A DNA stretch of 5,193 nt from Candidatus Falkowiibacteriota bacterium (GTDB lineage Bacteria; Patescibacteriota; Patescibacteriia; Patescibacteriales; UBA12075): positions 1 through 5,193 of the forward strand of contig JAUVLY010000063.1 of the NCBI GenBank assembly GCA_030600505.1, written 5' to 3'. The notes under the pieces were generated by a model. It was not told where the DNA came from, did no database searches, and was given only the letters and a program-made list of their open reading frames with translations. A program made the translations under genes and the position numbers. Shown piece after piece: positions 1-5,193 of this stretch; position 1 is the stretch's first letter; each line of letters begins with the position of its first letter.

Positions 1-660
1 ATCGAGAATATTTTTAACTTTTTGCGAATATTGGTTGCGTTCTGCTTTTCTCTCCACTTCATATTTATATTCCAGTTTTTTGTATTCTTCCGGATAAAGA
101 TATTTAAAGCAAATATCTTCCATTTGCCATTTGAGGCGCCAGATACCTAGTAGTCCGGCAATCGGGGCGTAGATTTCCATGGTTTCCCTGGCAATTCTGG
201 TTCTTTTTTCCAAGGGCAGGGCGTCCAGGGTGCGGAGATTATGTAAACGATCGCAAAATTTAATCAGGATAACGCGCAGGTCGCGCGCCATTGCCAGAAA
301 CATTTTCCTCAGGCTTTCGCGATAACGCTCAACCCCGCGATATTTAATTTTACTTAATTTGGTAATACCTTCAACCAAGCCGGCGATTTCCGCACCAAAG
401 TTTTTTTCTATGTCTTCAAGAGATTTTTCCGTATCTTCGGGAACATCGTGGAGAATGCCGGCCATCACGGTATTAATATCCGCCTTAATTTGCGCAAGCA
501 GGAAAGCCGTATGAAGGCTGTGCTGAATATAGGGTTCACCGGTTTTACGTTTTTGTTTATCATGGGCCTTATCAGCAAAATCATAAGCCAGCTTAAGCAG
601 ATCCAGGTCTGCCTTAGGATTATTGTCCTTAACTTTGTTAATTATTTGCTGAATGGTCAT
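1..660 (-). CDS. rel: RelA/SpoT-family (p)ppGpp hydrolase/synthetase, N-terminal part (C-terminus beyond window)
   Basis: The protein belongs to the cytosolic stringent-response enzymes that make and break (p)ppGpp. The 220 visible residues cover the HD hydrolase domain. Residues known in Rel enzymes to bind manganese or nucleotide are all present: R38 and H47 (RKTGEPYIQH), H71-D72 and E75-D76 (HDVPEDT), D137 and N141 (DRLHNLRTL), so the hydrolase should be active. The helix ETMEIYAPIAGLLGIWRLKW (159-178) and the following EDICFKYLYPEEY match the stretch that joins the HD domain to the synthetase domain in full-length Rel. The reading frame is still open at position 1, so a synthetase and regulatory domains probably follow but are not seen. 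One oddity: AGLLG where the family usually has AHRLG. The start at 658-660 gives the usual N-terminus, lies about 25 nt from a predicted transcription start and has no Shine-Dalgarno sequence. It is divergent from the surface-protein genes and probably unrelated to them. Confidence 0.93.
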   Translation of the reverse strand, partial: MTIQQIINKVKDNNPKADLDLLKLAYDFADKAHDKQKRKTGEPYIQHSLHTAFLLAQIKADINTVMAGILHDVPEDTEKSLEDIEKNFGAEIAGLVEGITKLSKIKYRGVERYRESLRKMFLAMARDLRVILIKFCDRLHNLRTLDALPLEKRTRIARETMEIYAPIAGLLGIWRLKWQMEDICFKYLYPEEYKKLEYKYEVERKAERNQYSQKVKNILD

Positions 661-663
661 TTT

Positions 664-693
664 TTGATTTTTTATTGATTTTTATGTTATAAT
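664..693 (+). promoter_or_regulatory. Predicted sigma70-type promoter of the first surface-protein gene
   Basis: A perfect TATAAT lies at 688-693, preceded after 18 nt by TTGATT (664-669). A start near 700 would give a leader of about 106 nt that carries both heptamer arrays. The -10 box overlaps the -10 of the opposing rel promoter by two bases (692-693), so both cannot be bound by polymerase at once. The -35 is weak, so the exact spacing is uncertain. Confidence 0.45.
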
Positions 694-720
694 AATATTA
701 CATAACTGTGGATTAGTCAA
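692..720 (-). promoter_or_regulatory. Predicted sigma70-type promoter of rel
   Basis: On the minus strand TTGACT (720-715) and TATTAT (697-692) are separated by exactly 17 nt, close to the housekeeping consensus. Transcription would start near 685, leaving a leader of about 25 A/T-rich nt before the rel start codon. Prediction from sequence only; the A/T richness of the region raises the chance of false matches. Confidence 0.55.
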
Positions 721-724
721 TTTT

Positions 725-750
725 ACAGAAAACAGAAAACAGAAAACAGA
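725..750 (+). repeat. Tandem 7-bp repeat, unit ACAGAAA, 3.7 copies
   Basis: Three perfect copies of ACAGAAA plus five bases of a fourth stand head to tail in the predicted leader of the downstream surface-protein gene. The array is nearly complementary to the second heptamer array at 761-795, from which it is separated by ten bases (751-760). Confidence 0.9.
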
Positions 751-760
751 TTAAAAAAGA

Positions 761-795
761 TTTCTATTTTCTATTTTCTATTTTCTATTTCCTAT
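761..795 (+). repeat. Tandem 7-bp repeat, unit TTTCTAT, 5 copies
   Basis: Four perfect TTTCTAT units are followed by one variant (TTCCTAT). The reverse complement of the unit is ATAGAAA, one base different from the ACAGAAA unit of the first array, so the two arrays can form an imperfect hairpin with a mismatch every seven bases. The array ends 10 bp before the ATG at 806 and occupies the place where a Shine-Dalgarno sequence would be expected; none is present. Confidence 0.9.
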
Positions 796-805
796 TTAAT
801 TCCCC

Positions 806-3454
806 ATGCAAAAAAATATTAAATTATTCATCAATATAAGCAAAGCAGCGATAATTTTGTCGATTATAGTTATTGCTGTTTTTTTATTGTCTTTTAACAT
901 AAGCTGGGCTCAGGAGCCGGGCCTGGGAGTAAATTACGCGGCTAACATTGGTTTAGAACGGCCAGACGGGGATTTGCGTGATTTGCTTGTAAGTATTATT
1001 AAATACATATTGTCTTTCTTAGGGATTATCGCGGTTTCGGTAATAATGTATGCCGGTTATTTATGGATGACCAGCGGCGGTAGCGCGGATAGGCTGGCTA
1101 AAGCGAAAAAAACTTTAAGCAACGGGGTGATTGGCCTTATTATTATTATTTTATCATTTGCAATCGTTATGTTTATTGCTAACTTAATGGGCGATGGTTT
1201 GGGCGGGTCTTTGGGCCGGTCGCCTCGTCCCGGCGGGATCGGCCATGGCATGGGTGTAATTGGTGCTTGCTCAGTGGAAAGCGTTTATCCGGAGCCGGGC
1301 CAGCTGGATGTACCGCGTAATACGGCCATAATTGTCAGTTTTAAAGAGCCGGTTAATCCAAATGATATTTGCGGCAACCCAGCAGGTTGCAATGGCGACC
1401 CAATTGTTGAAGAAAATGTCAGGCTTTTTAACAATAATCAGGGTGATTCTTGTGAGTGGGACGGCTCGGACTGGATTAATTGCGCTGATACTAATATAAC
1501 CGACGTGTTAGTCACTCAGGCCGGTAATACTTTTGTTTTTGTACCAAGTAATTATTTGGGTTCAGCCTCGGAAATAATCTGGCATACCATGTATTTATCC
1601 AATGACATCACCGACGTTGATGGCAATGGTATTTTTAATTCTTGCCGTAATGATTTTCTTGCCTGGTCGTTTGAGGTCAGTAATCGGGTTGATCTAACCC
1701 CGCCGATTGTCCGCTCAGGCGGTGTTTATCCGTTTCCGGATGATGGCCAGGATACAAGTACGATGTCTAGTGCCACCGCGGCGACCGGCCAAATAGTTGT
1801 GAACGTTTTGCCAGCGTTTTACCGCCCAGCCAGTCTCGGGGCCGGAGGAGTAGTAAAGAATCCTTTGGCCGGCAACTGGAACGATGCTAGTGCTACGGTA
1901 AACACTAGCTGCGCTCAGGATGGTACGATCACCGTTGAGGTAACCGATGCTGCTGCTGGTTCAGTCAGATTTAGCAATGGCGCGATTCTTTTGGGATCAG
2001 CTGTTTTTAATAATAATCAAGTTACTTTCTCCGGTTGTTTTACTCTAAGCGTAGAGGGTGGGAGCGCGGTTTTAAATCCGGGTGAGTATGCTGATGGTAA
2101 TTCCTGGAATGTACCGATAATCGGCCGTACTACGTCAGACTCTTTGCGTGTTGGCAGTACCAATTACCGTTTTATTGCCAGTGGAATTCCGGCCAGCAAT
2201 GAATTTTTAATGGGCGCGACAATTAATTCAACCGCCGCCAATATTAGCGGCCAATTAAATAGCACAAACATACAAGTTAGCGCCACGGTGGCCGCAAATG
2301 TTATAAGTATTACGGCTAGTGCTATTGGCTCGGCCGGGAACAGTATTGCTCTTTCTAGCGACAATACTACGGCCTTTGCTTTTACGCCGATGTCCGGCGG
2401 TGCTGATGCCGGCATAACCGTTGTTCCCCTTGACCTTTTGGACAAACCACGCAATTCAGTTATTCAAATAAATTTTAATGAAGCAATTAACCCCATTACC
2501 GTTTCTGGCGATGCGATCGCGGTTAGTAATGTTATTAGGGTAAGATGTGTTAGCGGCCCCTGTGACGGGATAGACACAAGCGTTTGCCCCGATTGTATAA
2601 ACGGCAGTTTTGTAATATCTAACCAATATCGGACAATAGAATTTATTTCCGACAACGAGTGCGGCGCTAATGGCTGCGGCGACCCGATTTATTGTTTGCC
2701 GGCCGATTCTGAGCTTTTAATTGAACTGGACGCGGCTTCGCTGGAAGCTTGTATTAATTGTACGGCCAAGTCTCCATATACAGATTGTACCAGTGGGCAT
2801 TGTTATAATATTAGTGAAGGCGAGTTTCATCCGCTGGCTAATTTTAGCGCTCTGGACGGTATTATGGACGCGGCCCTTAATTCTTTTGATGGGGATAGGA
2901 GCGGTGACGCAATCGGACCTGGCGGGCCTTGGAACGAGAACACAATGAGCGGTGGGGGCGATGATCTTGTTTGGTCTTTTTGGATAAACAATACAATCGA
3001 CGCGACTCCGCCGCGAATTACAGACACTATCCCTACACCTTCTCCACCCGGCAATATAAATGTTCCTCTGGACCAGCTAATCGAAATCCAATTTGATAAA
3101 TACATGATGTCCTCTAGCCTTAAGACCGGCCGGAGCATATCTTGGCGCAATGATGACAGTGTAACTCACTATCATATTAATTTGCGTAATTTTGCCAACC
3201 GCTCAACCGGCTATTGGATAACCAAGGAAGATTTTGACAGTGAACCTGACGGTTTTGTTGATTATACTACCGTTTATATTAATCATTCCGATATGGCTGA
3301 AGCGGTTTCGTATCGCGCGCAAGTAGGGAGCGGAGTGAATGATATTAATCAAAATTGTTTTAAACCATCGGACGGGCCGGCCTGTGTTGGCATAGATGAT
3401 GCTAACCCCAGTTGTTGCTCAGGGACGGTGTCGTCGGATCCGACATGTCCATAG
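806..3454 (+). CDS. Exported surface protein: VirB2/TrbC-type pilin hairpin fused to Big_5-like Ig domains (882 aa)
   Basis: A signal peptide (1-35, basic start, long hydrophobic core, probable cleavage after SWA) precedes a VirB2/TrbC-like (T4SS pilin) hairpin: GVNYAANIGL, membrane helix at about 62-85, MYAGYLWMTSGG, a Lys/Arg-rich loop (96-103) and a second helix at about 107-127. By the positive-inside rule the loop is cytoplasmic and everything after 128 is outside. A Gly-rich linker (130-150) leads to three Big_5-like Ig domains, at about 157-292 (YPEPGQLDVPRNTAIIVSF), 537-730 (DKPRNSVIQINFNEAINP) and 733-882 (INVPLDQLIEIQFDKYMM); DLTPP (296) and DATPP (732) mark two boundaries. Residues 300-535 are a Ser/Thr/Ala/Asn-rich insert with a phage-virion-like part. 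There is no LPXTG anchor. An in-frame TAA at 797-799 makes this ATG the first possible one; no Shine-Dalgarno sequence is visible. Function is inferred: a hairpin-anchored adhesin or pilus-associated protein. Catalysis is not indicated. Confidence 0.88.
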   Translation: MQKNIKLFINISKAAIILSIIVIAVFLLSFNISWAQEPGLGVNYAANIGLERPDGDLRDLLVSIIKYILSFLGIIAVSVIMYAGYLWMTSGGSADRLAKAKKTLSNGVIGLIIIILSFAIVMFIANLMGDGLGGSLGRSPRPGGIGHGMGVIGACSVESVYPEPGQLDVPRNTAIIVSFKEPVNPNDICGNPAGCNGDPIVEENVRLFNNNQGDSCEWDGSDWINCADTNITDVLVTQAGNTFVFVPSNYLGSASEIIWHTMYLSNDITDVDGNGIFNSCRNDFLAWSFEVSNRVDLTPPIVRSGGVYPFPDDGQDTSTMSSATAATGQIVVNVLPAFYRPASLGAGGVVKNPLAGNWNDASATVNTSCAQDGTITVEVTDAAAGSVRFSNGAILLGSAVFNNNQVTFSGCFTLSVEGGSAVLNPGEYADGNSWNVPIIGRTTSDSLRVGSTNYRFIASGIPASNEFLMGATINSTAANISGQLNSTNIQVSATVAANVISITASAIGSAGNSIALSSDNTTAFAFTPMSGGADAGITVVPLDLLDKPRNSVIQINFNEAINPITVSGDAIAVSNVIRVRCVSGPCDGIDTSVCPDCINGSFVISNQYRTIEFISDNECGANGCGDPIYCLPADSELLIELDAASLEACINCTAKSPYTDCTSGHCYNISEGEFHPLANFSALDGIMDAALNSFDGDRSGDAIGPGGPWNENTMSGGGDDLVWSFWINNTIDATPPRITDTIPTPSPPGNINVPLDQLIEIQFDKYMMSSSLKTGRSISWRNDDSVTHYHINLRNFANRSTGYWITKEDFDSEPDGFVDYTTVYINHSDMAEAVSYRAQVGSGVNDINQNCFKPSDGPACVGIDDANPSCCSGTVSSDPTCP
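2111..2410 (+). other. Phage-virion-like segment inside the surface protein (residues 436-535)
   Basis: The segment runs from the strand SDSLRVGSTNYRFIASGIP through EFLMGATINSTAANISGQLN and ISITASAIGSAGNSIALSS to MSGGADAG. This order (a value strand YRF, an index-like ATxxxTAANI helix, then ITASxxGxxGNxIxL and a terminal SGGxDA) is one I recall from repeats in phage tail and other virion proteins. It sits between the first and second Ig-like domains. The resemblance is from memory of the motif, not from a search. Confidence 0.5.
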
Positions 3455-3460
3455 ACAAAA

Positions 3461-3606
3461 AAGCACCAAATAACAAATTACAAATAAGCACCAAATCAAA
3501 AATCCCAATGACCGAAATTGTTTTTCCGCCAGAGGCGGATCAGCCTTTGGCTGAGAATTTGGAATTTGTTATTTTGAATTTATTTGTAATTTGTTATTTG
3601 GTGCTT
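3461..3606. repeat. 146-bp nested palindromic element
   Basis: Perfect 27-bp inverted arms (3461-3487 and 3580-3606) begin only 6 bp after the stop codon of the first surface-protein gene. Inside lie two adjacent short hairpins: TCCGCC-AGA-GGCGGA (3525-3539) and TCAGCC-TTT-GGCTGA (3540-3554). The left arm's AGCACCAAAT is repeated directly at 3487-3496. No reading frame inside looks real. The layout fits a non-coding palindromic element, REP- or MITE-like; I recall very similar arms and CCGCC/GGCGG hairpins from intergenic DNA of Patescibacteria. No target-site duplication is obvious. Confidence 0.85.
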
Positions 3607-3630
3607 ATTCATGATTGGTGTTTGGAATCT

Positions 3631-3644
3631 ATTATTTAAATAAT
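3631..3644. repeat. 14-bp perfect A/T palindrome
   Basis: ATTATTTAAATAAT is its own reverse complement. It lies in A/T-rich DNA between the two palindromic elements. It may be a protein-binding site or chance in an A/T-rich stretch; nothing in the context decides. Confidence 0.4.
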
Positions 3645-3673
3645 GAATATTTCCTATAAAAAATAAGTCTACC

Positions 3674-3704
3674 GCCCAGGGGTAAACCCCAGGGCTACGT
3701 TTTT
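3674..3704 (+). terminator. Possible intrinsic terminator after the first surface-protein gene
   Basis: The left palindromic unit can fold as GCCC/GGGC plus GGGG/CCCC around a TAAA loop with one A-A mismatch (3674-3695), and five T residues follow at 3700-3704. This resembles a rho-independent terminator about 220 nt after the stop codon, although the T-run is short and four bases away from the stem. Confidence 0.3.
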
Positions 3705-3755
3705 AGATTTAAAAGCACCATAAATGGCGCTATATAAATAAAATATTTAGGAAAT

Positions 3756-3773
3756 AGCCTGCTTTAGCAGGCT
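3756..3773. repeat. Perfect 7-bp stem hairpin between the 26-bp units
   Basis: AGCCTGC (3756-3762) and GCAGGCT (3767-3773) pair perfectly around a TTTA loop. It lies within the spacer of the inverted pair and is not followed by a T-run, so it does not read as a terminator. It may be another palindromic repeat unit. Confidence 0.65.
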
Positions 3774-3825
3774 TATAAGCATAATAAGCTAGCCCTGGGG
3801 TTTACCCCTGGGCGGATTGATACGA

Positions 3826-5193
3826 ATGAAAGTGTTATATAAGAAAATTTTATTTACTTCATTATTTCTTTTAAGCTTCGTGCTTGCTGGTTTCGCAATG
3901 GCGCAAGCTGATCTGGGGATTAATTATGCGGCTAATTTAGGGCTGGAGGGGGCGGTCGGTACTGATCCAAGAGTTTTGATCATTAATATCGTTAAATATT
4001 TTTTAAGCCTGCTCGGGATTATCGCGGTGGCCATAGTAATGTATGCCGGCTGGCTGTGGATGACCAGCAATGGTGACCCGGAAAAGGTAAATAAAGCCAA
4101 GAAAGCTTTAACCGGGGCAATAATTGGCTTAATTATTATACTATCAGCTTTTATGATAGTTGTTTTTATCTCTAGGTTTGTATCAGACGCGATTGGCCCA
4201 TCTTGCAACGCGGTTTGCGCAAGCGGTGAGAAGTGCTGCCAGGGCAGTCCGGATTATTGCTGTGCCAATGCCGAAACTTGTTGTATCGCTGGCGGAGTCA
4301 ATGAATGTTGCGCTGCCGGCGGGTACTGCTGCCCTGGTATTGGCTGCAGCGCTACGCCTTGCAGTACCTTGATACCGTCGGTTTTTCAGCTAAGCTCAAC
4401 TGTGCCAATAGACGCTAGTACTAATGTGGTTAAAAATATTCGTTTGCGGTTTAACTTTAATTTAAATATTGATCCTTTGACTGTTAACACCACTAATGTT
4501 GAGATTATGGATAGCAGTGGTCCGGTAAGCGGAAATTTAGTTGTGAGTGGCAGGCGAATAACTTTTGAGCCTGACATAGGGACTTGCCCGGCTAATCCGT
4601 GTAACGCGGACAGGTGTTTTGCGACCGGCACTCATGTTACGGTTTTGATCCATGACTTAGTAAGCAGTAGCGGCCGGCCTTTAGAGCAATGGATAAATCC
4701 TGCTACCAATTTGGCCGAGAATTGCGGGCCAACGGGAAATCCTTGTACAATTGAATTTGACGTCGGGGATCTTATTGATTGCGAAGATCCTACTGTGGGA
4801 CTAAATATTGACCAAATTTGCGTGTCAGCCAGTAACCCGATAGACGCTTGGGCGCAAGATGACAGCGGAGTAACCGATATTGAACTCTTGGTTGATTCTA
4901 CTCCTTACGCCGTGAATATAAACGCCACCGCGGCTAATCCGTTTTTTACAACTTTTAATTGGGATGGCAGCGGTTATACAGCCGGAACACCGGTTACATT
5001 TACGGCCCGGGCCAATGACTATGACGCGCACTCCGCCAGCCGAAGCATTACCACTGTTTTACGTCCGGCTCATTGTTGTGACGGAATGTTAAATTTTGAC
5101 GAAACCGGGGTTGACTGCGGCGGCAGCGAATGTGCCGGCTGCGACGGCGCCGCTTGCGGGGCAAGCCTGAACGATGATTGTGATACTAATGAG
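3826..5193 (+). CDS. Exported surface protein paralogue: pilin hairpin, granulin-like Cys segment, Ig-like domains (partial, 456 aa seen)
   Basis: The frame is open at the right edge, so the C-terminus is missing. A signal peptide (1-26, probable cleavage after AMA) is followed by the same VirB2/TrbC-like hairpin as in the upstream gene: DLGINYAANLGL, helix at about 52-77, VMYAGWLWMTSNG, a Lys-rich loop (87-93), helix at about 97-118. Outside the membrane the two proteins differ. Residues 127-179 carry 14 cysteines including five CC pairs. A Big_5-like Ig domain (about 184-313) and a second Ig-like domain (about 321-411, WAQDDSGVTDIELLVDS) follow. Then comes a motif with paired and single cysteines around ETGVDCGG (417-439). 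The many cysteines imply disulfides in an oxidising extracellular setting. The role, probably attachment or pilus-associated, is inferred. The ATG at 3826 gives a well-formed signal peptide; GGCGG lies 10 bases before it, inside the palindromic repeat, and is a poor Shine-Dalgarno candidate. Confidence 0.87.
   Translation, partial: MKVLYKKILFTSLFLLSFVLAGFAMAQADLGINYAANLGLEGAVGTDPRVLIINIVKYFLSLLGIIAVAIVMYAGWLWMTSNGDPEKVNKAKKALTGAIIGLIIILSAFMIVVFISRFVSDAIGPSCNAVCASGEKCCQGSPDYCCANAETCCIAGGVNECCAAGGYCCPGIGCSATPCSTLIPSVFQLSSTVPIDASTNVVKNIRLRFNFNLNIDPLTVNTTNVEIMDSSGPVSGNLVVSGRRITFEPDIGTCPANPCNADRCFATGTHVTVLIHDLVSSSGRPLEQWINPATNLAENCGPTGNPCTIEFDVGDLIDCEDPTVGLNIDQICVSASNPIDAWAQDDSGVTDIELLVDSTPYAVNINATAANPFFTTFNWDGSGYTAGTPVTFTARANDYDAHSASRSITTVLRPAHCCDGMLNFDETGVDCGGSECAGCDGAACGASLNDDCDTNE
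4204..4362 (+). other. Granulin-like cysteine segment of the second surface protein (residues 127-179)
   Basis: Cysteines at 127, 131, 137-138, 145-146, 152-153, 161-162, 168-169, 174 and 179 give C-X3-C-X5-CC-X6-CC-X5-CC-X7-CC-X5-CC-X4-C-X4-C. Eukaryotic granulin/epithelin modules follow C-X5-6-C-X5-CC-X8-CC-X6-CC-X5-CC-X4-C-X5-6-C. The order single-single-CC pairs-single-single agrees, but there is one more CC pair and the inner spacing differs. Whether this is homology or convergence on a disulfide ladder cannot be told from sequence alone. Confidence 0.6.
5074..5157 (+). other. ETGVDCGG cysteine motif (residues 417-444)
   Basis: The pattern CC-D-G-X4-DETGVDCGG-X2-C-X2-C resembles a short cysteine module (NGxxDxxETGVDCGG) that I recall from large secreted proteins of several bacterial phyla, often repeated or placed between Ig-like domains. 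Here it follows the second Ig-like domain and more domains may follow beyond the window. Its function is unknown to me; disulfide bonding or metal binding by the acidic loop are possibilities. Confidence 0.6.

Larger units (their letters stand above)
3672..3815. repeat. REPIN-like pair of inverted 26-bp palindromic units
   Basis: The unit at 3672-3697 recurs as an exact reverse complement at 3790-3815, 92 bp apart. Each unit is itself an imperfect palindrome: GCCC, one mismatch, GGGG, a four-base loop, CCCC, mismatch, GGGC. A/T-rich DNA and a further hairpin (3756-3773) lie between. Two inverted copies of a short GC-rich palindrome around a spacer is the form of REP doublets mobilised by RAYT (Y1) transposases. 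No transposase is encoded in the window. The right unit ends 10 bp before the next start codon. Confidence 0.8.

Noticed and set aside
448..678. Plus-strand open frame of 76 codons
   Set aside because: It lies antisense to rel, whose HD motifs are unmistakable; the translation has no recognisable feature.
725..795. Heptamer arrays as a CRISPR array
   Set aside because: Units are 7 bp, directly adjacent and without spacers.
1057..1251. Minus-strand open frame of 64 codons
   Set aside because: Shadow of the membrane-hairpin region of the surface protein; its hydrophobicity simply mirrors the sense strand.
2164..3150. Several open frames on both strands within the first surface-protein gene
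   Set aside because: They overlap the convincing 882-residue frame, lack start signals and show no family motifs.
3525..3554. The two short GC hairpins as an intrinsic terminator
   Set aside because: No T-run follows either hairpin on the plus strand; the T-run lies before the first stem.
3412..3639. Plus-strand open frame of 75 codons across the end of the first surface-protein gene
   Set aside because: Most of it translates the palindromic element at 3461-3606; its length is a by-product of A/T-rich repeat sequence.
3720..3790. A dedicated promoter for the second surface-protein gene
   Set aside because: TATATAAAT (3731-3739) and CATAAT (3780-3785) resemble -10 boxes, but neither has an acceptable -35 at 16-18 bp, and the A/T-rich background makes chance matches likely.
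3455..3825. Insertion sequence with its own transposase
   Set aside because: No transposase-like coding sequence is present; only non-coding palindromic elements are seen.
3924..5031. Small open frames within the second surface-protein gene (both strands)
   Set aside because: All are overlapped by the continuous 456-codon plus-strand frame with signal peptide, hairpin and cysteine modules.

Overview
The window looks like a piece of a Candidate Phyla Radiation (Patescibacteria, Parcubacteria-like) chromosome. This is inferred from gene content, not from a marker gene. Two adjacent genes encode exported proteins that open with a signal peptide and a VirB2/TrbC-type pilin hairpin and continue into Ig-like, cysteine-containing ectodomains, an architecture I associate with that group. 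Supporting signs are short palindromic intergenic repeats of a kind I recall from these genomes and the lack of a clear Shine-Dalgarno sequence at all three starts. The genetic code reads as standard.

Layout. Positions 1-660 (minus strand) hold the first 220 codons of a RelA/SpoT-family stringent-response enzyme with an intact HD hydrolase domain; it runs off the left edge. Positions 661-805 form a divergent intergenic region with two back-to-back promoters whose -10 boxes overlap, followed by two complementary arrays of 7-bp tandem repeats in the leader of the next gene. Positions 806-3454 (plus) encode an 882-residue pilin-hairpin-anchored surface protein with three Big_5-like Ig domains and a central insert resembling a repeat found in phage virion proteins. 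Positions 3455-3825 contain no gene but are packed with two palindromic elements: a 146-bp nested inverted repeat (3461-3606), and a pair of inverted 26-bp palindromic units (3672-3697 and 3790-3815) around a small hairpin. Positions 3826-5193 (plus) hold a paralogue of the first surface protein, open at the right edge. It has the same leader and hairpin, then a 14-cysteine granulin-like segment, two Ig-like domains and a cysteine motif containing ETGVDCGG.

How it fits together. The two plus-strand genes are tandem paralogues that share the membrane hairpin and differ completely outside the cell, which suggests a modular family of surface or pilus-associated proteins, perhaps for attachment to a host cell. 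The rel gene is an unrelated housekeeping neighbour sharing only the intergenic control region. The most unusual items are the granulin-like cysteine pattern, the phage-virion-like insert, and the repeat-dense DNA before and between the surface genes.
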